DNA from: Scytonema sp. UIC 10036
Lineage (GTDB): Bacteria > Cyanobacteriota > Cyanobacteriia > Cyanobacteriales > Nostocaceae
Length of the DNA: 64,000 bases
Assembly (NCBI RefSeq): GCF_009725235.1
Contig: NZ_WJFC01000054.1
Coordinates: forward strand, 1 to 64,000
Direction of reading: 5' to 3'
This document shows positions 1 to 9,276 of the stretch, piece by piece. A model generated the notes under the pieces. That model was not told the DNA's origin, searched no databases, and saw only the letters and a list, made by a program, of their open reading frames with translations. How positions within the stretch are numbered: the first letter of the stretch is position 1; every line of letters starts with the position of its first letter. A program made the translations under genes and the position numbers.

Positions 1-93
1 GAGTAGGGGGACAAGGGGGACAAGGTAGACAAGGGGGACAAAGTAGAATGACTCATGCCCGATGCCCAATACCTAATGCCCGATGCCCTTTTA

Positions 94-900
94 CTACTTA
101 AGTGTCAAAAACTTTTCCAACGCGGCAACTAAACTAGGAGGCCAACGACGGATATGGGCTACCCAATTAATATCTTTGTAGCGGGGATCGAGCCCGTATG
201 CTGATACCCAGTTGCTTTCTGCTTCTCCTTTTTGCCCGTTTACCCAGTACGCAGCTGTCAGCGCAGCACGCATATCAGCAAACTTGGGATATTTACGAGT
301 AATATTTCTCATTTCGCGGATTGCTTCGTCTACTTTGCCAGTTTCATATAAAGCTAGGGCATAGTTGGCACGAGCAAAGGCAAAATTGGGGGCAATTTCA
401 GTACATTTTCTATAGTCTGCGATCGCAGAATCCCATTTTCCCAAACCTGACAAAGCATTTCCCCGATTGTTATATGCCATTGCGTCTTTAGGGTCAAGCT
501 CTAGAACATGGTTGTAATCGGCGATCGCATCATTCCACCTTCCCAAGCCTTCCAATGCCGTACCACGATTTAAGTAGGGGTCAGTCACATTTGGTGCGAG
601 TTCCACAGCCTTATTATAGTCAGCCAGTGCCTCTTGCAATTTATTCTGGCTCACTCTGGAATTTCCCCGATTGCTCCAAGCCGCTGCATTATCGGGAAAT
701 TGCTCTATAATCTTCGTCCAGTATACTTCGGCTGTAGCAAAATCACCTTTATCCGTAGCGGCAAAAGCTTGGTTTGCCAACTCATTTTGCTGTTGTAACT
801 GTTCTGGAGTGAGATTCAGTGGTTGAGTTGCAGCAAAAGTTGGCTCAACCCAACCAAATATTAGCAATACACTTAGCAAAATCCCAATAAGTCTTAGCAT
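94..900 (-). CDS. Secreted tetratricopeptide-repeat protein
   Basis: A 268-aa protein opening with a hydrophobic signal peptide (about residues 1-23, ending near TFAA), so it is probably exported to the periplasm or lumen. The body is TPR repeats: NAAAWSNRGN, DPYLNRGTAL and DAMAYNNRGN mark three consecutive units, with a more diverged one near FAFARANYALALYE. TPR arrays bind proteins and have no catalytic motif, so the partner is unknown. It is a common cyanobacterial architecture. It stands alone, running the same way as ruvB but separated by about 130 bases containing a REP-like hairpin. Family assignment is sure, role is not. Confidence 0.85.
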   Translation of the reverse strand: MLRLIGILLSVLLIFGWVEPTFAATQPLNLTPEQLQQQNELANQAFAATDKGDFATAEVYWTKIIEQFPDNAAAWSNRGNSRVSQNKLQEALADYNKAVELAPNVTDPYLNRGTALEGLGRWNDAIADYNHVLELDPKDAMAYNNRGNALSGLGKWDSAIADYRKCTEIAPNFAFARANYALALYETGKVDEAIREMRNITRKYPKFADMRAALTAAYWVNGQKGEAESNWVSAYGLDPRYKDINWVAHIRRWPPSLVAALEKFLTLK

Positions 901-934
901 TGGTGTTTAACTCTTGGCGTTTTCAAATAAATAC

Positions 935-1002
935 CTCACGCAAAGACGCGAAGGCGCTAAGAAATCCTTTGTGGCTTTGCGTCTTTGCGTGAGGCTCCAA
1001 AA
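935..1002. repeat. REP-like hairpin repeat
   Basis: CCTCACGCAAAGACGCGAAG is followed after about 20 bases by its near complement, ending GCGTCTTTGCGTGAGG. This long imperfect hairpin is of the kind scattered in cyanobacterial intergenic DNA. It lies between the starts and ends of two minus-strand genes, so it could also act as a terminator for ruvB. Confidence 0.6.
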
Positions 1003-1028
1003 ATAATTATCTAACGCCTTTAAACAAA

Positions 1029-2129
1029 TTACGGCAAAAGAGATAACTGTTGATTGGGAGGCTTGTAACCCAGATGCTTGTACGCTGAGGCTGTCGCCAT
1101 TCTTCCACGGGGAGTCCGTTGCAAATAACCTATTTGCATAAGATAGGGTTCGTACACTTCCTCAATGGTTTGGGTATCTTCTCCCGTTGCTGCAGCAATT
1201 GTTTCCAATCCTACAGGTCCCCCATTAAATTGTTCTATGATGACGGTTAACATCCGGCGGTCTGTCCAGTCGAGTCCACAAGGATCTACTTGAAACAGTT
1301 CTAATGCTTCTGCTGCTACTAGTTCGTTAATTTCTCCTGAGGATTTGACTTGTGCGTAGTCGCGCACTCGCTTCAGTAACCTGTTGGCGATACGAGGCGT
1401 TCCGCGAGAACGACGGGCAATTTCTGCTGCTCCATCTTCTGCGATCGCTGTTTGTAGGAATTGGGCGCTTCGCAGTACAATTTTGCTGAGTTCATCCACT
1501 TCGTAAAACCGCAATTTTTGAATTAAGCCAAAGCGATCGCGCAGTGGTGAAGTTAGTGCCCCTGCGCGAGTTGTGGCTCCTACTAGGGTAAACTTTGATA
1601 GCGGTAAACTCCGTGTCCGGGCGCTAGAACCTTTACCAATTGTAATGTCTAAGCGATAATCTTCCATAGCAGGGTATAAAATTTCTTCTGTCATTCTTGA
1701 GAGTCGATGAATTTCATCGATAAACAGAACATCCCCTGCTTTTAAATTTACCAACAACCCAACAATATCTCTTGGACGTTCTAGGGCTGGAGCACTGGTG
1801 ATTTTGCAATTTACCCCCATTTCCGATGCTAAAATCATCGCCATTGTTGTTTTGCCCAAACCCGGAGGACCGTACAGTAGGAGGTGATCTAGCACTTCAC
1901 CTCTCGACTGAGCTGCCTTGATGGCGATTTCCAATACCTCTTTTAAATCCTTTTGCCCAATGTAGTCTGCAAATCTTTGTGGTCGTATACCTTCTTCTTG
2001 CTTGCCTTCTTCAATAGCTGCTTCGGGTTGCAACAAATTGTCTTTAGGGGGTGATGAGCCTGACTCATGACGCTTTTTTGGGTTTTCATTTGGATCTTGA
2101 GGTTGTTTTTTGGAGGAGATAATCGCCAT
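1029..2129 (-). CDS. ruvB: Holliday junction branch-migration ATPase RuvB
   Basis: Hexameric AAA+ motor that works with RuvA and RuvC to drive branch migration of Holliday junctions in recombinational repair. Visible motifs: Walker [10 protein letters not shown], Walker [10 protein letters not shown], sensor region VGATTRAG, the arginine-rich [17 protein letters not shown], and the C-terminal winged helix with [15 protein letters not shown]. The N-terminus carries a hydrophilic extension of about 50 residues before the conserved [11 protein letters not shown], as in many cyanobacterial RuvB proteins. I chose the ATG at 2129 (MAIISSKK) over an upstream TTG at 2144. No ruvA or ruvC neighbour is present, as is usual in cyanobacteria. 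Confidence 0.96.
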   Translation of the reverse strand: MAIISSKKQPQDPNENPKKRHESGSSPPKDNLLQPEAAIEEGKQEEGIRPQRFADYIGQKDLKEVLEIAIKAAQSRGEVLDHLLLYGPPGLGKTTMAMILASEMGVNCKITSAPALERPRDIVGLLVNLKAGDVLFIDEIHRLSRMTEEILYPAMEDYRLDITIGKGSSARTRSLPLSKFTLVGATTRAGALTSPLRDRFGLIQKLRFYEVDELSKIVLRSAQFLQTAIAEDGAAEIARRSRGTPRIANRLLKRVRDYAQVKSSGEINELVAAEALELFQVDPCGLDWTDRRMLTVIIEQFNGGPVGLETIAAATGEDTQTIEEVYEPYLMQIGYLQRTPRGRMATASAYKHLGYKPPNQQLSLLP

Positions 2130-2333
2130 ACTTCGAGCTATCAACGTTTACAAAGAATGGGCAAGGGGCAATGGGCAATAGGAAAACTCAATGCCTTTAC
2201 CTTTAGCCTTACCCTTCTTCTATTTTCTACCCATAGCTCTCCATCTTAGCGTTCTAAGAAAATTTTCATTTTGTAATAGTCTCGCCTTAAAATTTAAGTT
2301 CCGGATAATCACAACAGGAGTGCAAAAGTACTG

Positions 2334-3101
2334 ATGCTGTCTAAGAGAATCTTACCTTGCCTGGATGTGAAGGCGGGACGTGTTGTCAAGGGAGTGAACT
2401 TTGTTAATTTGAAGGATGCTGGCGATCCGGTGGAGATGGCTAAGGTTTACAACGATGCCGGTGCTGATGAGTTAGTATTTCTTGATATTACAGCCACTCA
2501 TGAAGACCGGGATACTATTATTGACGTTGTTTACCGCACTGCAGAACAAGTTTTCATTCCTTTGACTGTCGGTGGTGGTATTCAAACCTTAGAAAATGTT
2601 AAAAATCTTTTACGAGCTGGGGCAGACAAGGTTAGTATTAATTCGTCGGCGGTACGAGATCCAGATTTTATTAATCGGGCTAGCGATCGCTTTGGCAATC
2701 AGTGCATAGTTGTTGCAATTGATGCCAGAAAAAGACAAGATCCAAATAACCCAGGTTGGGACGTGTACGTGCGAGGGGGACGCGAAAATACTGGCATAGA
2801 TGCCTTATTTTGGGCAAAAGAAGCTGAAAAGCGTGGAGCAGGAGAACTCCTAGTTACCAGTATGGATGCTGATGGTACTCAAGCAGGGTATGATATAAAA
2901 TTAACACGTGCTATTGCTGAAGCTGTACAAATTCCAGTTGTAGCATCTGGCGGTGCTGGCAACTGCGAGCATATCTATGCTGCTGTAACAGAAGGTAAAG
3001 CAGAAGCAGCTTTACTAGCATCGCTTTTACATTACGGACAATTAAGCGTAACTCAGATAAAGTCTTATTTAAGCGATCGCAAGATTCCCGTCAGAATGTA
3101 A
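2334..3101 (+). CDS. hisF: Imidazole glycerol phosphate synthase cyclase subunit HisF
   Basis: Cytoplasmic (beta-alpha)8 barrel that, with the glutaminase HisH, converts PRFAR plus ammonia to imidazole glycerol phosphate and AICAR in histidine biosynthesis. The 255-aa length is standard. Catalytic aspartates are in [15 protein letters not shown] near the N-terminus and in [10 protein letters not shown] at about residue 130. The phosphate-binding segments VGGGI and VVASGGAG are present. An AGGAG ribosome-binding site lies about 15 bases upstream of the ATG. The gene is monocistronic here, with no other his genes nearby, typical of cyanobacteria where his genes are dispersed. Confidence 0.97.
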   Translation: MLSKRILPCLDVKAGRVVKGVNFVNLKDAGDPVEMAKVYNDAGADELVFLDITATHEDRDTIIDVVYRTAEQVFIPLTVGGGIQTLENVKNLLRAGADKVSINSSAVRDPDFINRASDRFGNQCIVVAIDARKRQDPNNPGWDVYVRGGRENTGIDALFWAKEAEKRGAGELLVTSMDADGTQAGYDIKLTRAIAEAVQIPVVASGGAGNCEHIYAAVTEGKAEAALLASLLHYGQLSVTQIKSYLSDRKIPVRM

Positions 3102-3202
3102 ACCCAAGCAGCAAGCCCTTTTGTATCCACAGCTAGAGTAGTTCAACACAGTTCTTGGAAACGATGTTAATATAAGTTAACAAGAATTAATATAGTATAG
3201 AT

Positions 3203-3400
3203 ATGTTGATACCTATTTTAGTATTCGATGTAGCACTGGTAGCCTGGTCGCTACACTTAATGGAAAAAGCGTATGAGAATAAAGAGTTTTCTTTAATGCT
3301 GGCAGGGACGCTAGTAGCGCTTGCCGCCGCCGCCATGTTAGTTGTTTACTTTCTTATGGGACACTGCATGAGTTACTTGCTGCAAGCATCATACGGATAG
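3203..3400 (+). CDS. Small two-helix membrane protein
   Basis: A 65-aa ORF with two hydrophobic stretches (about residues 3-19 and 32-53) separated by a charged turn (EKAYENKEF), which predicts a hairpin in the membrane. I do not recognise a family. The ORF begins with ATG about 100 bases after hisF and its composition fits a genuine small membrane protein, but no ribosome-binding site is obvious. Function unknown. Confidence 0.5.
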   Translation: MLIPILVFDVALVAWSLHLMEKAYENKEFSLMLAGTLVALAAAAMLVVYFLMGHCMSYLLQASYG

Positions 3401-3497
3401 CCGTTGACGGAAGATAGCTAAATGGCAGAATTTATCAATTAGCTATTAGCCCGATGTGAAGCAAGATAGTAAATAAAATCAATTTAGAGATAAATTT

Positions 3498-3959
3498 ATG
3501 AAAGACTATGTTGCTTTATTAAAGGATATTCTCAAGAATGTGGAAGGAGAACCGGGCTGGAAAGTCATGGGTATAGGTGCTGAACAAGACAGCCCTGGAT
3601 TTGCCTACACCATAGGTTTGTATCACAACTACGAGCATCCAGAAATTATTTTGTTTGGACTCCCTATCGAGATTGCTTTAACCTTACTTAATGATGTGGG
3701 CGATCGGGTAAAAGGAGGGGAGGTCATTCAGCCCAACGTTACTTACACGGATTTAGTACAAAAGTATCCCGTTATCTTCAAACCAATCCCAAATAATGAC
3801 AGCGATACTAGAGAGGAGCTTCTTGGTATAGCTGTAAGGTTCTACGGTCATGTGAATTTCCCAGTCCTTCAATTTATTTGGACTGACTCTAAAGGTAAAT
3901 TCCCTTGGGAAGAAGATTGTGAAATGAAAACCAAACTCTGTCAACCTTTAGCTTGGTAG
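3498..3959 (+). CDS. DUF4262 domain protein
   Basis: A 153-aa cytoplasmic protein matching the DUF4262 pattern: GWKVMGIGAEQDSPGFAYTIGLYHNYEHPEIILFGL near the N-terminus, then a YPVIFKPIP segment and the C-terminal FPVLQFIWTDSKGKFPWE. Members of this family occur widely in bacteria and none has a firmly established biochemical role that I know of. ATG start with a purine-rich stretch (TTTAGAGATAAA) just upstream. No operon partner. Confidence 0.8.
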   Translation: MKDYVALLKDILKNVEGEPGWKVMGIGAEQDSPGFAYTIGLYHNYEHPEIILFGLPIEIALTLLNDVGDRVKGGEVIQPNVTYTDLVQKYPVIFKPIPNNDSDTREELLGIAVRFYGHVNFPVLQFIWTDSKGKFPWEEDCEMKTKLCQPLAW

Positions 3960-4202
3960 CATTCCTTTGCTACTGACCTTCTCAGTGGACTGCTGTCAAA
4001 GCATTTCTCGCGGTTTGCTTGAAGAGCGTTTCGGGAAGGTCACTGTTCGACTTCGCTGATACTGTAAAGAAGTTTTGAAAATTTAATTTTTTTAACACGT
4101 CACAAAAATATCTTGTGCTGCTGTATAATATGAAAAATTCCCCAAAAGAGTTAACGCCTCTTCAGGGGACAAGTAGTAAATAAATATCTTTTGTTGAGTA
4201 CT

Positions 4203-4469
4203 ATGATAGCAACCTCAGCCGTTTTTAGCCAGATCTCTCTACAGAAAAATATATCTTCTTGCCTATCCCAGCTACAAGAAGCGACCTTAACACTCCTAGA
4301 AGCCTCATCACAACTGGCTCTCATCCAAAACAGTATTGGGAAACTAGAGTTTTCCAGAGAACTCAAGAAGTACCAGCAGAATCCTAAAGATGTTAAGGAA
4401 TACTTGGATTTGGTACACAAATACTCGGAATGCGACCCAGAAGAAATATCGGCTTTAAGGGAATCGTAA
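4203..4469 (+). CDS. Hypothetical small protein
   Basis: An 88-aa ORF from ATG 4203 (an in-frame TTG lies at 4191). The sequence is helical in character, with SQLQEATLTLLEASSQLALIQ followed by a charged C-terminus ending EISALRES. No family recognised. Coding status rests only on length and amino-acid composition, and the overlapping opposite-strand frame is also open, so this is tentative. Confidence 0.35.
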   Translation: MIATSAVFSQISLQKNISSCLSQLQEATLTLLEASSQLALIQNSIGKLEFSRELKKYQQNPKDVKEYLDLVHKYSECDPEEISALRES

Positions 4470-4727
4470 CTGCTGATGCTGATATTAAGTTACTTCATAT
4501 GTACTATAGCAATTCCCACTTTCGTAAGGTTCAGGATATTGAATTAATCGCAGCCTGTAGCGGATGGACGCAGATAAATTTGTACCTGACCAGACTAGGA
4601 GACGCTATAAGTCTTACAAGAAAAGTAGAGCTATGTTGACTTCCTTGTGAAATCGCATGATTTATCAATTTGCTGTGAGTCGTTGACAAACAGATAAATT
4701 GTTATATATACTAAGAAAGGCTTTGAT

Positions 4728-4800
4728 GGGGTTATAGCTCAGTTGGTAGAGCACTTCAATGGCATTGAAGGGGTCAGCGGTTCGAATCCGCTTAGCTCCA
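4728..4800 (+). tRNA. tRNA-Ala (GGC anticodon)
   Basis: A 73-nt cloverleaf. The acceptor arm GGGGTTA pairs with TAGCTCC and contains the G3:U70 wobble that specifies alanine. D arm GCTC/GAGC, anticodon stem CTTCA/TGAAG, loop ATGGCAT with GGC at 4761-4763, T loop TTCGAAT, and A as discriminator. CCA is not encoded. Confidence 0.97.
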
Positions 4801-5338
4801 TTTGGATATTAAATAATTATTCCCAGTTTTTGAGAATTCTTGTCCAATTTGACAAATACAAAGGGTATATCTTACCTATTTTCTTGCCTTGTCAAAAGAA
4901 ATAAAGATTTAAAACCGCAGGGGCAGCTTTTTGTCTGTACGCTACCGTACCCACTCCACTCCCCATCCCTGACTAATCACGATCGCCCTGCTGCCGCCCC
5001 ATCCCTAAATCCTCTTCTAAAAAGTAAATTTACTAACTACAAAATTTGCACCAACTTGGCGCGATCGCACCTGTGGTCAAGTGACTTTTTCCTCTCCCCA
5101 GGGCACATTAACTGCTTCTTTAGAGCAGTGTTTTAGGAAAAAAACATGGTTATTCTCTTAGAGAAATATTCCCCAAAAATTATGTTCTCAAAATTTTAAC
5201 ACAGTAACTCTATAAGTAGCTACGATCAAATCACGCACTTATGTGAAATATCTAAAGTTGAGAAATGGATAAATCGGCTATTGACGCTTATAGGCGCTAC
5301 GAAATCAAACCAGGCATTTAACCAAGCTTTTAGAATAT
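4801..5338. other. Non-coding stretch, no supported gene
   Basis: About 540 bases between tRNA-Ala and the hairpin at 5339. A plus-strand open frame at 4840-5136 has a biased, low-complexity translation (proline/serine/leucine-rich) with no ribosome-binding site, and I do not regard it as a gene. Nothing else was recognised. Confidence 0.5.
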
Positions 5339-5383
5339 CTATACAAACCCTCTTAGTTGCATATATTCAGAGGGTTTGTATAG
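5339..5383 (-). terminator. Long perfect stem-loop, probable terminator
   Basis: A 15-bp perfect stem (CTATACAAACCCTCT at 5339-5353 and its complement at 5369-5383) around a 15-base loop. It lies about 85 bases past the stop of the minus-strand peptidoglycan-binding gene, so it could end that transcript. It lacks a clean U-tract, so it may be only an RNA-stabilising or repeat hairpin. Confidence 0.45.
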
Positions 5384-5467
5384 AGATATAAAAGCAGCGA
5401 TTCAGCTTTAATTAATTGGCAGAAACCGTAGAGTTGTGAAAGGTTCTGCATTTCAAAAACTACCTTT

Positions 5468-5716
5468 TTATGAATGTGTAGCCTTTTCTAAGACTGCCCA
5501 AGTTTGAGAATCGATAACTCCATTTACAGGCAGTCCATGCTTCTGCTGAAATGAAATGACTGCTGAAAGAGTTGCTGAGTCGAAATTACCATCTGTAGGT
5601 AGTGTAGAACCCTGAGCATTCAATAACTTCTTCAATTGAGTTACAGCAGCACCAGAATCTCCCTTTTGCAAGGTTGTTTTAGTTTGATAGGAAGTACAAT
5701 CAAAACCATTCTGCAT
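5468..5716 (-). CDS. Peptidoglycan-binding (PG_binding_1) small protein
   Basis: An 82-aa protein made almost entirely of one PG_binding_1 domain: KGDSGAAVTQLKKLLNAQG, LPTDGNFDSATLSAVISFQQKHGL and VNGVIDSQTWAVL are the three helical signature segments. Such domains bind cell-wall peptidoglycan and usually accompany a hydrolase, but here there is no catalytic domain and no evident signal peptide, so how it would reach the wall is unclear. An AGGAGAG ribosome-binding site precedes the ATG. Stand-alone single-domain versions are common in cyanobacteria. Confidence 0.85.
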   Translation of the reverse strand: MQNGFDCTSYQTKTTLQKGDSGAAVTQLKKLLNAQGSTLPTDGNFDSATLSAVISFQQKHGLPVNGVIDSQTWAVLEKATHS

Positions 5717-6038
5717 AACTCTCTCCTTTTTCTAAAATTTGTTTGAGTCTTGATGGATTTTAGTTAAATACTTCAAAAAATGTTAATTCCAAGTGTGATG
5801 ATTTCTACATTTACCTACCTCCAACTTTTGGTAGATAAAGCTAATGTGATTTGCAAAGAAATTTTAAAAAATAGCTTCCTCTCAAAACTTAGGAGGCTAA
5901 CAGCTTAACATGATACGAAACATTAAGTTTAAGTATTACAGTCAGTACAACTATTAACTTTTACTTTTTAGAGAGAAATTCGTCACTTTGTTTGTAGCTT
6001 AAGAATGCAGTAGGTTTTCTACACACTATCTTCAATTT

Positions 6039-6368
6039 TTACTCTTTAAAGTAATTAGAACTGCTTGCGATCTCTACAGTTGCCAGTAGCCCAGGGAAAC
6101 GAGCATTTATATCTTTTCGGCGCAGCGAGAGTAGGGAGAGCGCCCCTTCTTGTCGCACCTGGATTAAACCCGCTTCACGTAAAACACGAACGTGATGCGA
6201 GAACGTAGACTTGCTGACGGAAATTACAAACGCTCCACACGCCTTTTCAGCCCCTTCAGGTAGGCTCAGTAGATCTCGAATGACATTTAGGCGCACACTA
6301 TCACCTAGAGCATTAAACACGCCTTCTAACGTCATTGCCTCGCGCTCTGGGTGGTACAGGGGTTTCAC
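6039..6368 (-). CDS. ArsR-family winged-helix repressor
   Basis: About 109 aa. The segment FNALGDSVRLNVIRDLLSLPEG followed by SKSTFSHHVRVLREAGLIQVRQEGALSLLSLR is the classic ArsR winged helix: recognition helix with S-HH-VL-AGL, then wing. The metal-binding ELCVCDL motif of ArsR/SmtB sensors is not seen, so it probably senses something else or acts by oxidation. I prefer the GTG at 6368, preceded by GAGGAG about 10 bases upstream, over the TTG at 6386. It is divergent from the glutathione-transferase gene, and two matching inverted repeats lie between them, suggesting autoregulation and control of that gene. Confidence 0.85.
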   Translation of the reverse strand: MKPLYHPEREAMTLEGVFNALGDSVRLNVIRDLLSLPEGAEKACGAFVISVSKSTFSHHVRVLREAGLIQVRQEGALSLLSLRRKDINARFPGLLATVEIASSSNYFKE

Positions 6369-6391
6369 GTTGTTTTTTCTCCTCAAACATT

Positions 6392-6411
6392 TGTTCGATT
6401 ATTTGCGAACA
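6392..6411. promoter_or_regulatory. Putative ArsR-family operator 1
   Basis: Inverted repeat TGTTCG, 8-base spacer, CGAACA, just upstream of the regulator start. ArsR-family dimers bind such interrupted palindromes. A second copy with the same spacing is at 6450. Confidence 0.55.
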
Positions 6412-6449
6412 TTCATTGACATTATGGCACAAGAGCGATAAGGTTTAAC

Positions 6450-6469
6450 TGTTCGACGCTTTACGAATA
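6450..6469. promoter_or_regulatory. Putative ArsR-family operator 2
   Basis: TGTTCG, 8-base spacer, CGAATA: the same half-site and spacing as the site at 6392 with one mismatch, placed on the side of the glutathione-transferase gene. Two matching sites in one divergent intergenic region support a shared regulator. Confidence 0.5.
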
Positions 6470-6527
6470 ATTAAACAATTAGCCTGCGAGAACAAACCAA
6501 GTTTTGTCAATCCTCACAACACACAAT

Positions 6528-7220
6528 ATGATTCAGTTCTATTTCCACCATACTCCCAACCCTATAAAGGTTGCACTCTTTCTAGAAGAGTCGGGCTTGC
6601 CTTATGAAGTCCTTCCTGTAGATGTCTTCAAAGGTGAACAACATACTGCTGAGTATCGAGCCATTAACCCCAATGCAAAAGTACCCGCGATTGTTGATGG
6701 TTCAAATGTAGTCTTCGATTCCAATGCCATTCTCCTTTACTTGGGAGAAAAAACGGGCCAATTTATGGGTAATCCCAACGCTCGCGCACAGCTTTACTCC
6801 TGGTTAATGTTTGTTGCTACTGGGGTTGGTCCTTATTCTGGGCAAGCCGTGCATTTTCAGCATATGGCACCGGAGCAACTGTCTTACGCTATCAATCGTT
6901 ACCGCCGCGAGGTAGAGCGGCACTACGGTATTCTCAACGATCGACTTCAAAACCAACAATACATTGTGAGCGATGAGTATACGATCGTCGATATTGCTGC
7001 CTGGGGTTGGATCGATCGGTTCCCACGAGTGTTAGGGGAAAATGCCCTGGATGAGTTTCCTCATCTAAAAGCCTGGTACGAGCGAGTGAATGCACGTCCG
7101 GCGGTTGCAAAAGCCAGAGCTATTGGCAAAGAACTTAATTTCAAGACGAATGTCGATGAAGAAACCCGACGCGCTCTCTTTCCTCAAAACTACTCCAAAG
7201 CTGGCGTGCATGTGAGTTAG
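6528..7220 (+). CDS. Glutathione S-transferase family protein
   Basis: Cytosolic GST of about 230 aa. The N-terminal thioredoxin-like domain shows FHHTPNPIKVALFLEESGLPYEVLPVDV, the cis-proline segment NPNAKVPAIVD, and the glutathione gamma-glutamyl contact DSNAILLYLGEKTG. The C-terminal all-helical domain contains YTIVDIAAWGWIDRF, the conserved N-capping-box region of GSTs. It resembles the bacterial YfcG/YghU-like group; substrate is unknown. I chose ATG 6528 because the upstream TTG adds residues ahead of the first beta strand. Divergent from the ArsR regulator, which probably controls it. Confidence 0.9.
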   Translation: MIQFYFHHTPNPIKVALFLEESGLPYEVLPVDVFKGEQHTAEYRAINPNAKVPAIVDGSNVVFDSNAILLYLGEKTGQFMGNPNARAQLYSWLMFVATGVGPYSGQAVHFQHMAPEQLSYAINRYRREVERHYGILNDRLQNQQYIVSDEYTIVDIAAWGWIDRFPRVLGENALDEFPHLKAWYERVNARPAVAKARAIGKELNFKTNVDEETRRALFPQNYSKAGVHVS

Positions 7221-7349
7221 GTACTGGAGCAAGATTTTCCCAATTAGTTTTTGTTTGGCTAGATTCGTCCGCTCATTGACCGTCATAGCCCTAGAGAAAA
7301 AGCGTTTAGCGGTTTATCATCATGGCATGAACGAGTTGAGACTGAAATC

Positions 7350-8342
7350 ATGACTTCTCAGCATTCCACTTCCGGCACGGTCAAACAGCGTGTCATCTTC
7401 CTCATACTGGAGGGTGTCGAACTGTTGGATCTGGCTGGACCAGCACAGGTATTCAGTATAGCTGTCTCATTAGGTGCGCCCTATTCCCTACACTTCTGTG
7501 CTAACACTTCAGGAGTGCGATCGGCACAGGGGCTGTTTTTAGGACAGCTCGACCCACTACCATCTGTGTCTGTCCATGATGTGGTAATGGTCGCTGGAGT
7601 GGCATTGGAGCGGCTCAACCAACCCCTGCTGGATGCTGATACTCGTTGCTGGCTGATGAATGCTCATACAAACGGCACGCGCATTGCCTCCATTTGCACG
7701 GGAGCAGCAGTCTTGGGGGAGGCTGGACTGCTAGACAGTCGGCGTTGCACCACTCACTGGTTTGTTATGCAAGATCTCCAACAGCGTTATCCAATGGCTC
7801 ATGTTGTGGACGGTGTTTTGTATGTTAGCGATGGCGGCATTGTTACCAGTGCAGGCATTGCGTCTGGAATTGATATGGCGCTGTCGCTGATTGAGCAACA
7901 GCATGGACCGCGCCTCGCGGCTGAGGTGGCTCGCTACCTGGTTATCTATTTACGGCGTAACGGCACTCAACCTCAACGGAGTGTTTATCTGGAATACCGC
8001 AATCATTTGCATCCAGGTGTACATCGCGTTCAGAATTGGTTGGCAGAACACGCGATGAAATCGGTTTCCTTAACCGAGCTTGCCCAAATTGCTAACATGA
8101 GCGTGCGAAGTTTCAGCCGTGCCTTTAAGGAGGTGACTGGATTAACGCCCGTGCAATATCAGCAACGCTTGCGTTTGGAAGTCGCCTCCACGCTGTTGCA
8201 GAACTCAGACTTGTCGATTGAGGCGATCGCTACCCGTTGTGGCTTCGACGATAGCCGTCATTTTCGCCGTCTATGGCAACGGTACTTTGGGGTTTCTCCT
8301 TCAACCACGCGCAAAAAACAGACGAAAATTTCTGTTGCTTAA
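7350..8342 (+). CDS. GlxA-type AraC-family transcriptional regulator
   Basis: 330 aa. Residues about 10-190 form a DJ-1/PfpI-like (class I glutamine amidotransferase-like) domain: VIFLILEGVELLDLAGPAQVF at the start and the nucleophile-elbow-like ASICTGAAVLGEAGLL with cysteine. Residues about 225-325 form the AraC DNA-binding domain with two helix-turn-helix units, including LTELAQIANMSVRSFSRAFKEVTG and SIEAIATRCGFDDSRHFRRLW. Members act as regulators of catabolic or stress genes in response to unknown small molecules. Its position between the GST gene and the HD-domain gene on the same strand suggests a small stress-response cluster. Confidence 0.92.
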   Translation: MTSQHSTSGTVKQRVIFLILEGVELLDLAGPAQVFSIAVSLGAPYSLHFCANTSGVRSAQGLFLGQLDPLPSVSVHDVVMVAGVALERLNQPLLDADTRCWLMNAHTNGTRIASICTGAAVLGEAGLLDSRRCTTHWFVMQDLQQRYPMAHVVDGVLYVSDGGIVTSAGIASGIDMALSLIEQQHGPRLAAEVARYLVIYLRRNGTQPQRSVYLEYRNHLHPGVHRVQNWLAEHAMKSVSLTELAQIANMSVRSFSRAFKEVTGLTPVQYQQRLRLEVASTLLQNSDLSIEAIATRCGFDDSRHFRRLWQRYFGVSPSTTRKKQTKISVA

Positions 8343-8399
8343 GTACGTTGCTGCAATCAACTTCTTCAAAACTTTGAACTTACACAATTGGAAAAATAT

Positions 8400-9011
8400 A
8401 TGATTCCAGACAGCGAAATTTGTAAAAAAGCAACGCAACTAGTTGCAGAAATTTCACCAACTTTTTTGTGCAATCACTGCATTCGGACATTTTTGTTTGG
8501 TGACTTGTTAGGGAAACGGGATGGACTCAAATACGATCGCGAGTTGCTGTATCTAGGTGCAATCATGCACGATTTAGGATTGACGGAACGATTTGATGGT
8601 GAACAACGATTTGAAGTCGATGGTGCGGATGCTGCACGAGCCTTTGTTTTGGCGAATGGATTGCCAAACGAAAAAGCAGAAGTCGTTTGGGATGCGATCG
8701 CACTCCACACTTCTTTAGGCATAGCCTCACGAAAACAGCCAGAAATTGCGCTGGTGCATTTAGGAGCGAGTGCAGATGTATTGGGAATGCGAATTTCCGA
8801 TATTCCTTCAGAAACCGTAGAGCAAGCGATCGAAGCTTATCCTCGACTTGGCTTCAATAGGGCGATGACCGAATTATTAGTCTCACAAGTCAAACGAAAA
8901 CCTCAAACAGTTGCATTCACTTGGCTAGCCGAAGTTGGTCGGGGTTGCATTCACGGATTTGCCTCACCCAATTGGAGCGATATGCTTAAGAGCAGCCCAT
9001 TTGCTGAATGA
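8400..9011 (+). CDS. HD-domain phosphohydrolase-like protein
   Basis: About 203 aa. The metal-binding HD pair is in LLYLGAIMHDLGLTERF, preceded by the helix around HCIRTFLFGDLLG (first histidine) and followed by WDAIALHTS (downstream histidine). This is the arrangement of small HD proteins related to cyanamide hydratase-like and metal-dependent phosphohydrolases; substrate cannot be told. ATG 8400 was chosen over the TTG at 8388. A decayed stretch resembling its coding sequence (AFVLANGL region) follows the amidase fragment near 9290-9340. A strong hairpin follows the stop. Confidence 0.85.
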   Translation: MIPDSEICKKATQLVAEISPTFLCNHCIRTFLFGDLLGKRDGLKYDRELLYLGAIMHDLGLTERFDGEQRFEVDGADAARAFVLANGLPNEKAEVVWDAIALHTSLGIASRKQPEIALVHLGASADVLGMRISDIPSETVEQAIEAYPRLGFNRAMTELLVSQVKRKPQTVAFTWLAEVGRGCIHGFASPNWSDMLKSSPFAE

Positions 9012-9074
9012 TTGTGAACCTTGCTGGGAAGGTTACCTAAAACCGATGGGTTCATGTTTTTCTGAATACTTGAC

Positions 9075-9117
9075 AAAACTAATATAATTAGTTTTTGCTA
9101 ATTATATTAGTTTTTTG
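9075..9117 (+). terminator. Rho-independent terminator
   Basis: A perfect 17-bp inverted repeat (9075-9091 and 9098-9114) with a 6-base loop (TTTTTG), its right arm running directly into a run of T. It sits about 65 bases past the HD-domain gene and points the right way to end it. The stem is AT-rich, so termination strength is uncertain. Confidence 0.7.
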
Positions 9118-9136
9118 AGCTTCGATATGCCTCGCC

Positions 9137-9276
9137 CCTGGGTGTTCAACTTGTAGGGCGTCCTGGCGAGGAAACAACCGTCATTGCATTAGCAACCCAG
9201 TTTGAGGCAGTCACCTCTTGGAGTCAACATCGTCCATTATTTGCTGCTGAGAAGGGGAATATCCTATCTCACTTAT
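9137..9276 (+). pseudogene. Amidase C-terminal fragment, copy A
   Basis: Translating the plus strand gives LGVQLVGRPGEETTVIALA and then WSQHRPLFAAEKG before a stop, the typical C-terminal end of amidase-signature-family enzymes (GVQLVGRPGEE). The catalytic Ser-Ser-Lys region is absent, so this is a remnant. A copy differing at roughly one base in ten lies at 30188-30326 in the same orientation, so the pair brackets the defence island. Confidence 0.75.

Noticed and set aside
4840..5136. 98-codon open frame after tRNA-Ala
   Set aside because: Low-complexity translation without ribosome-binding site or homology signs; it crosses an AT-rich, repeat-like stretch.
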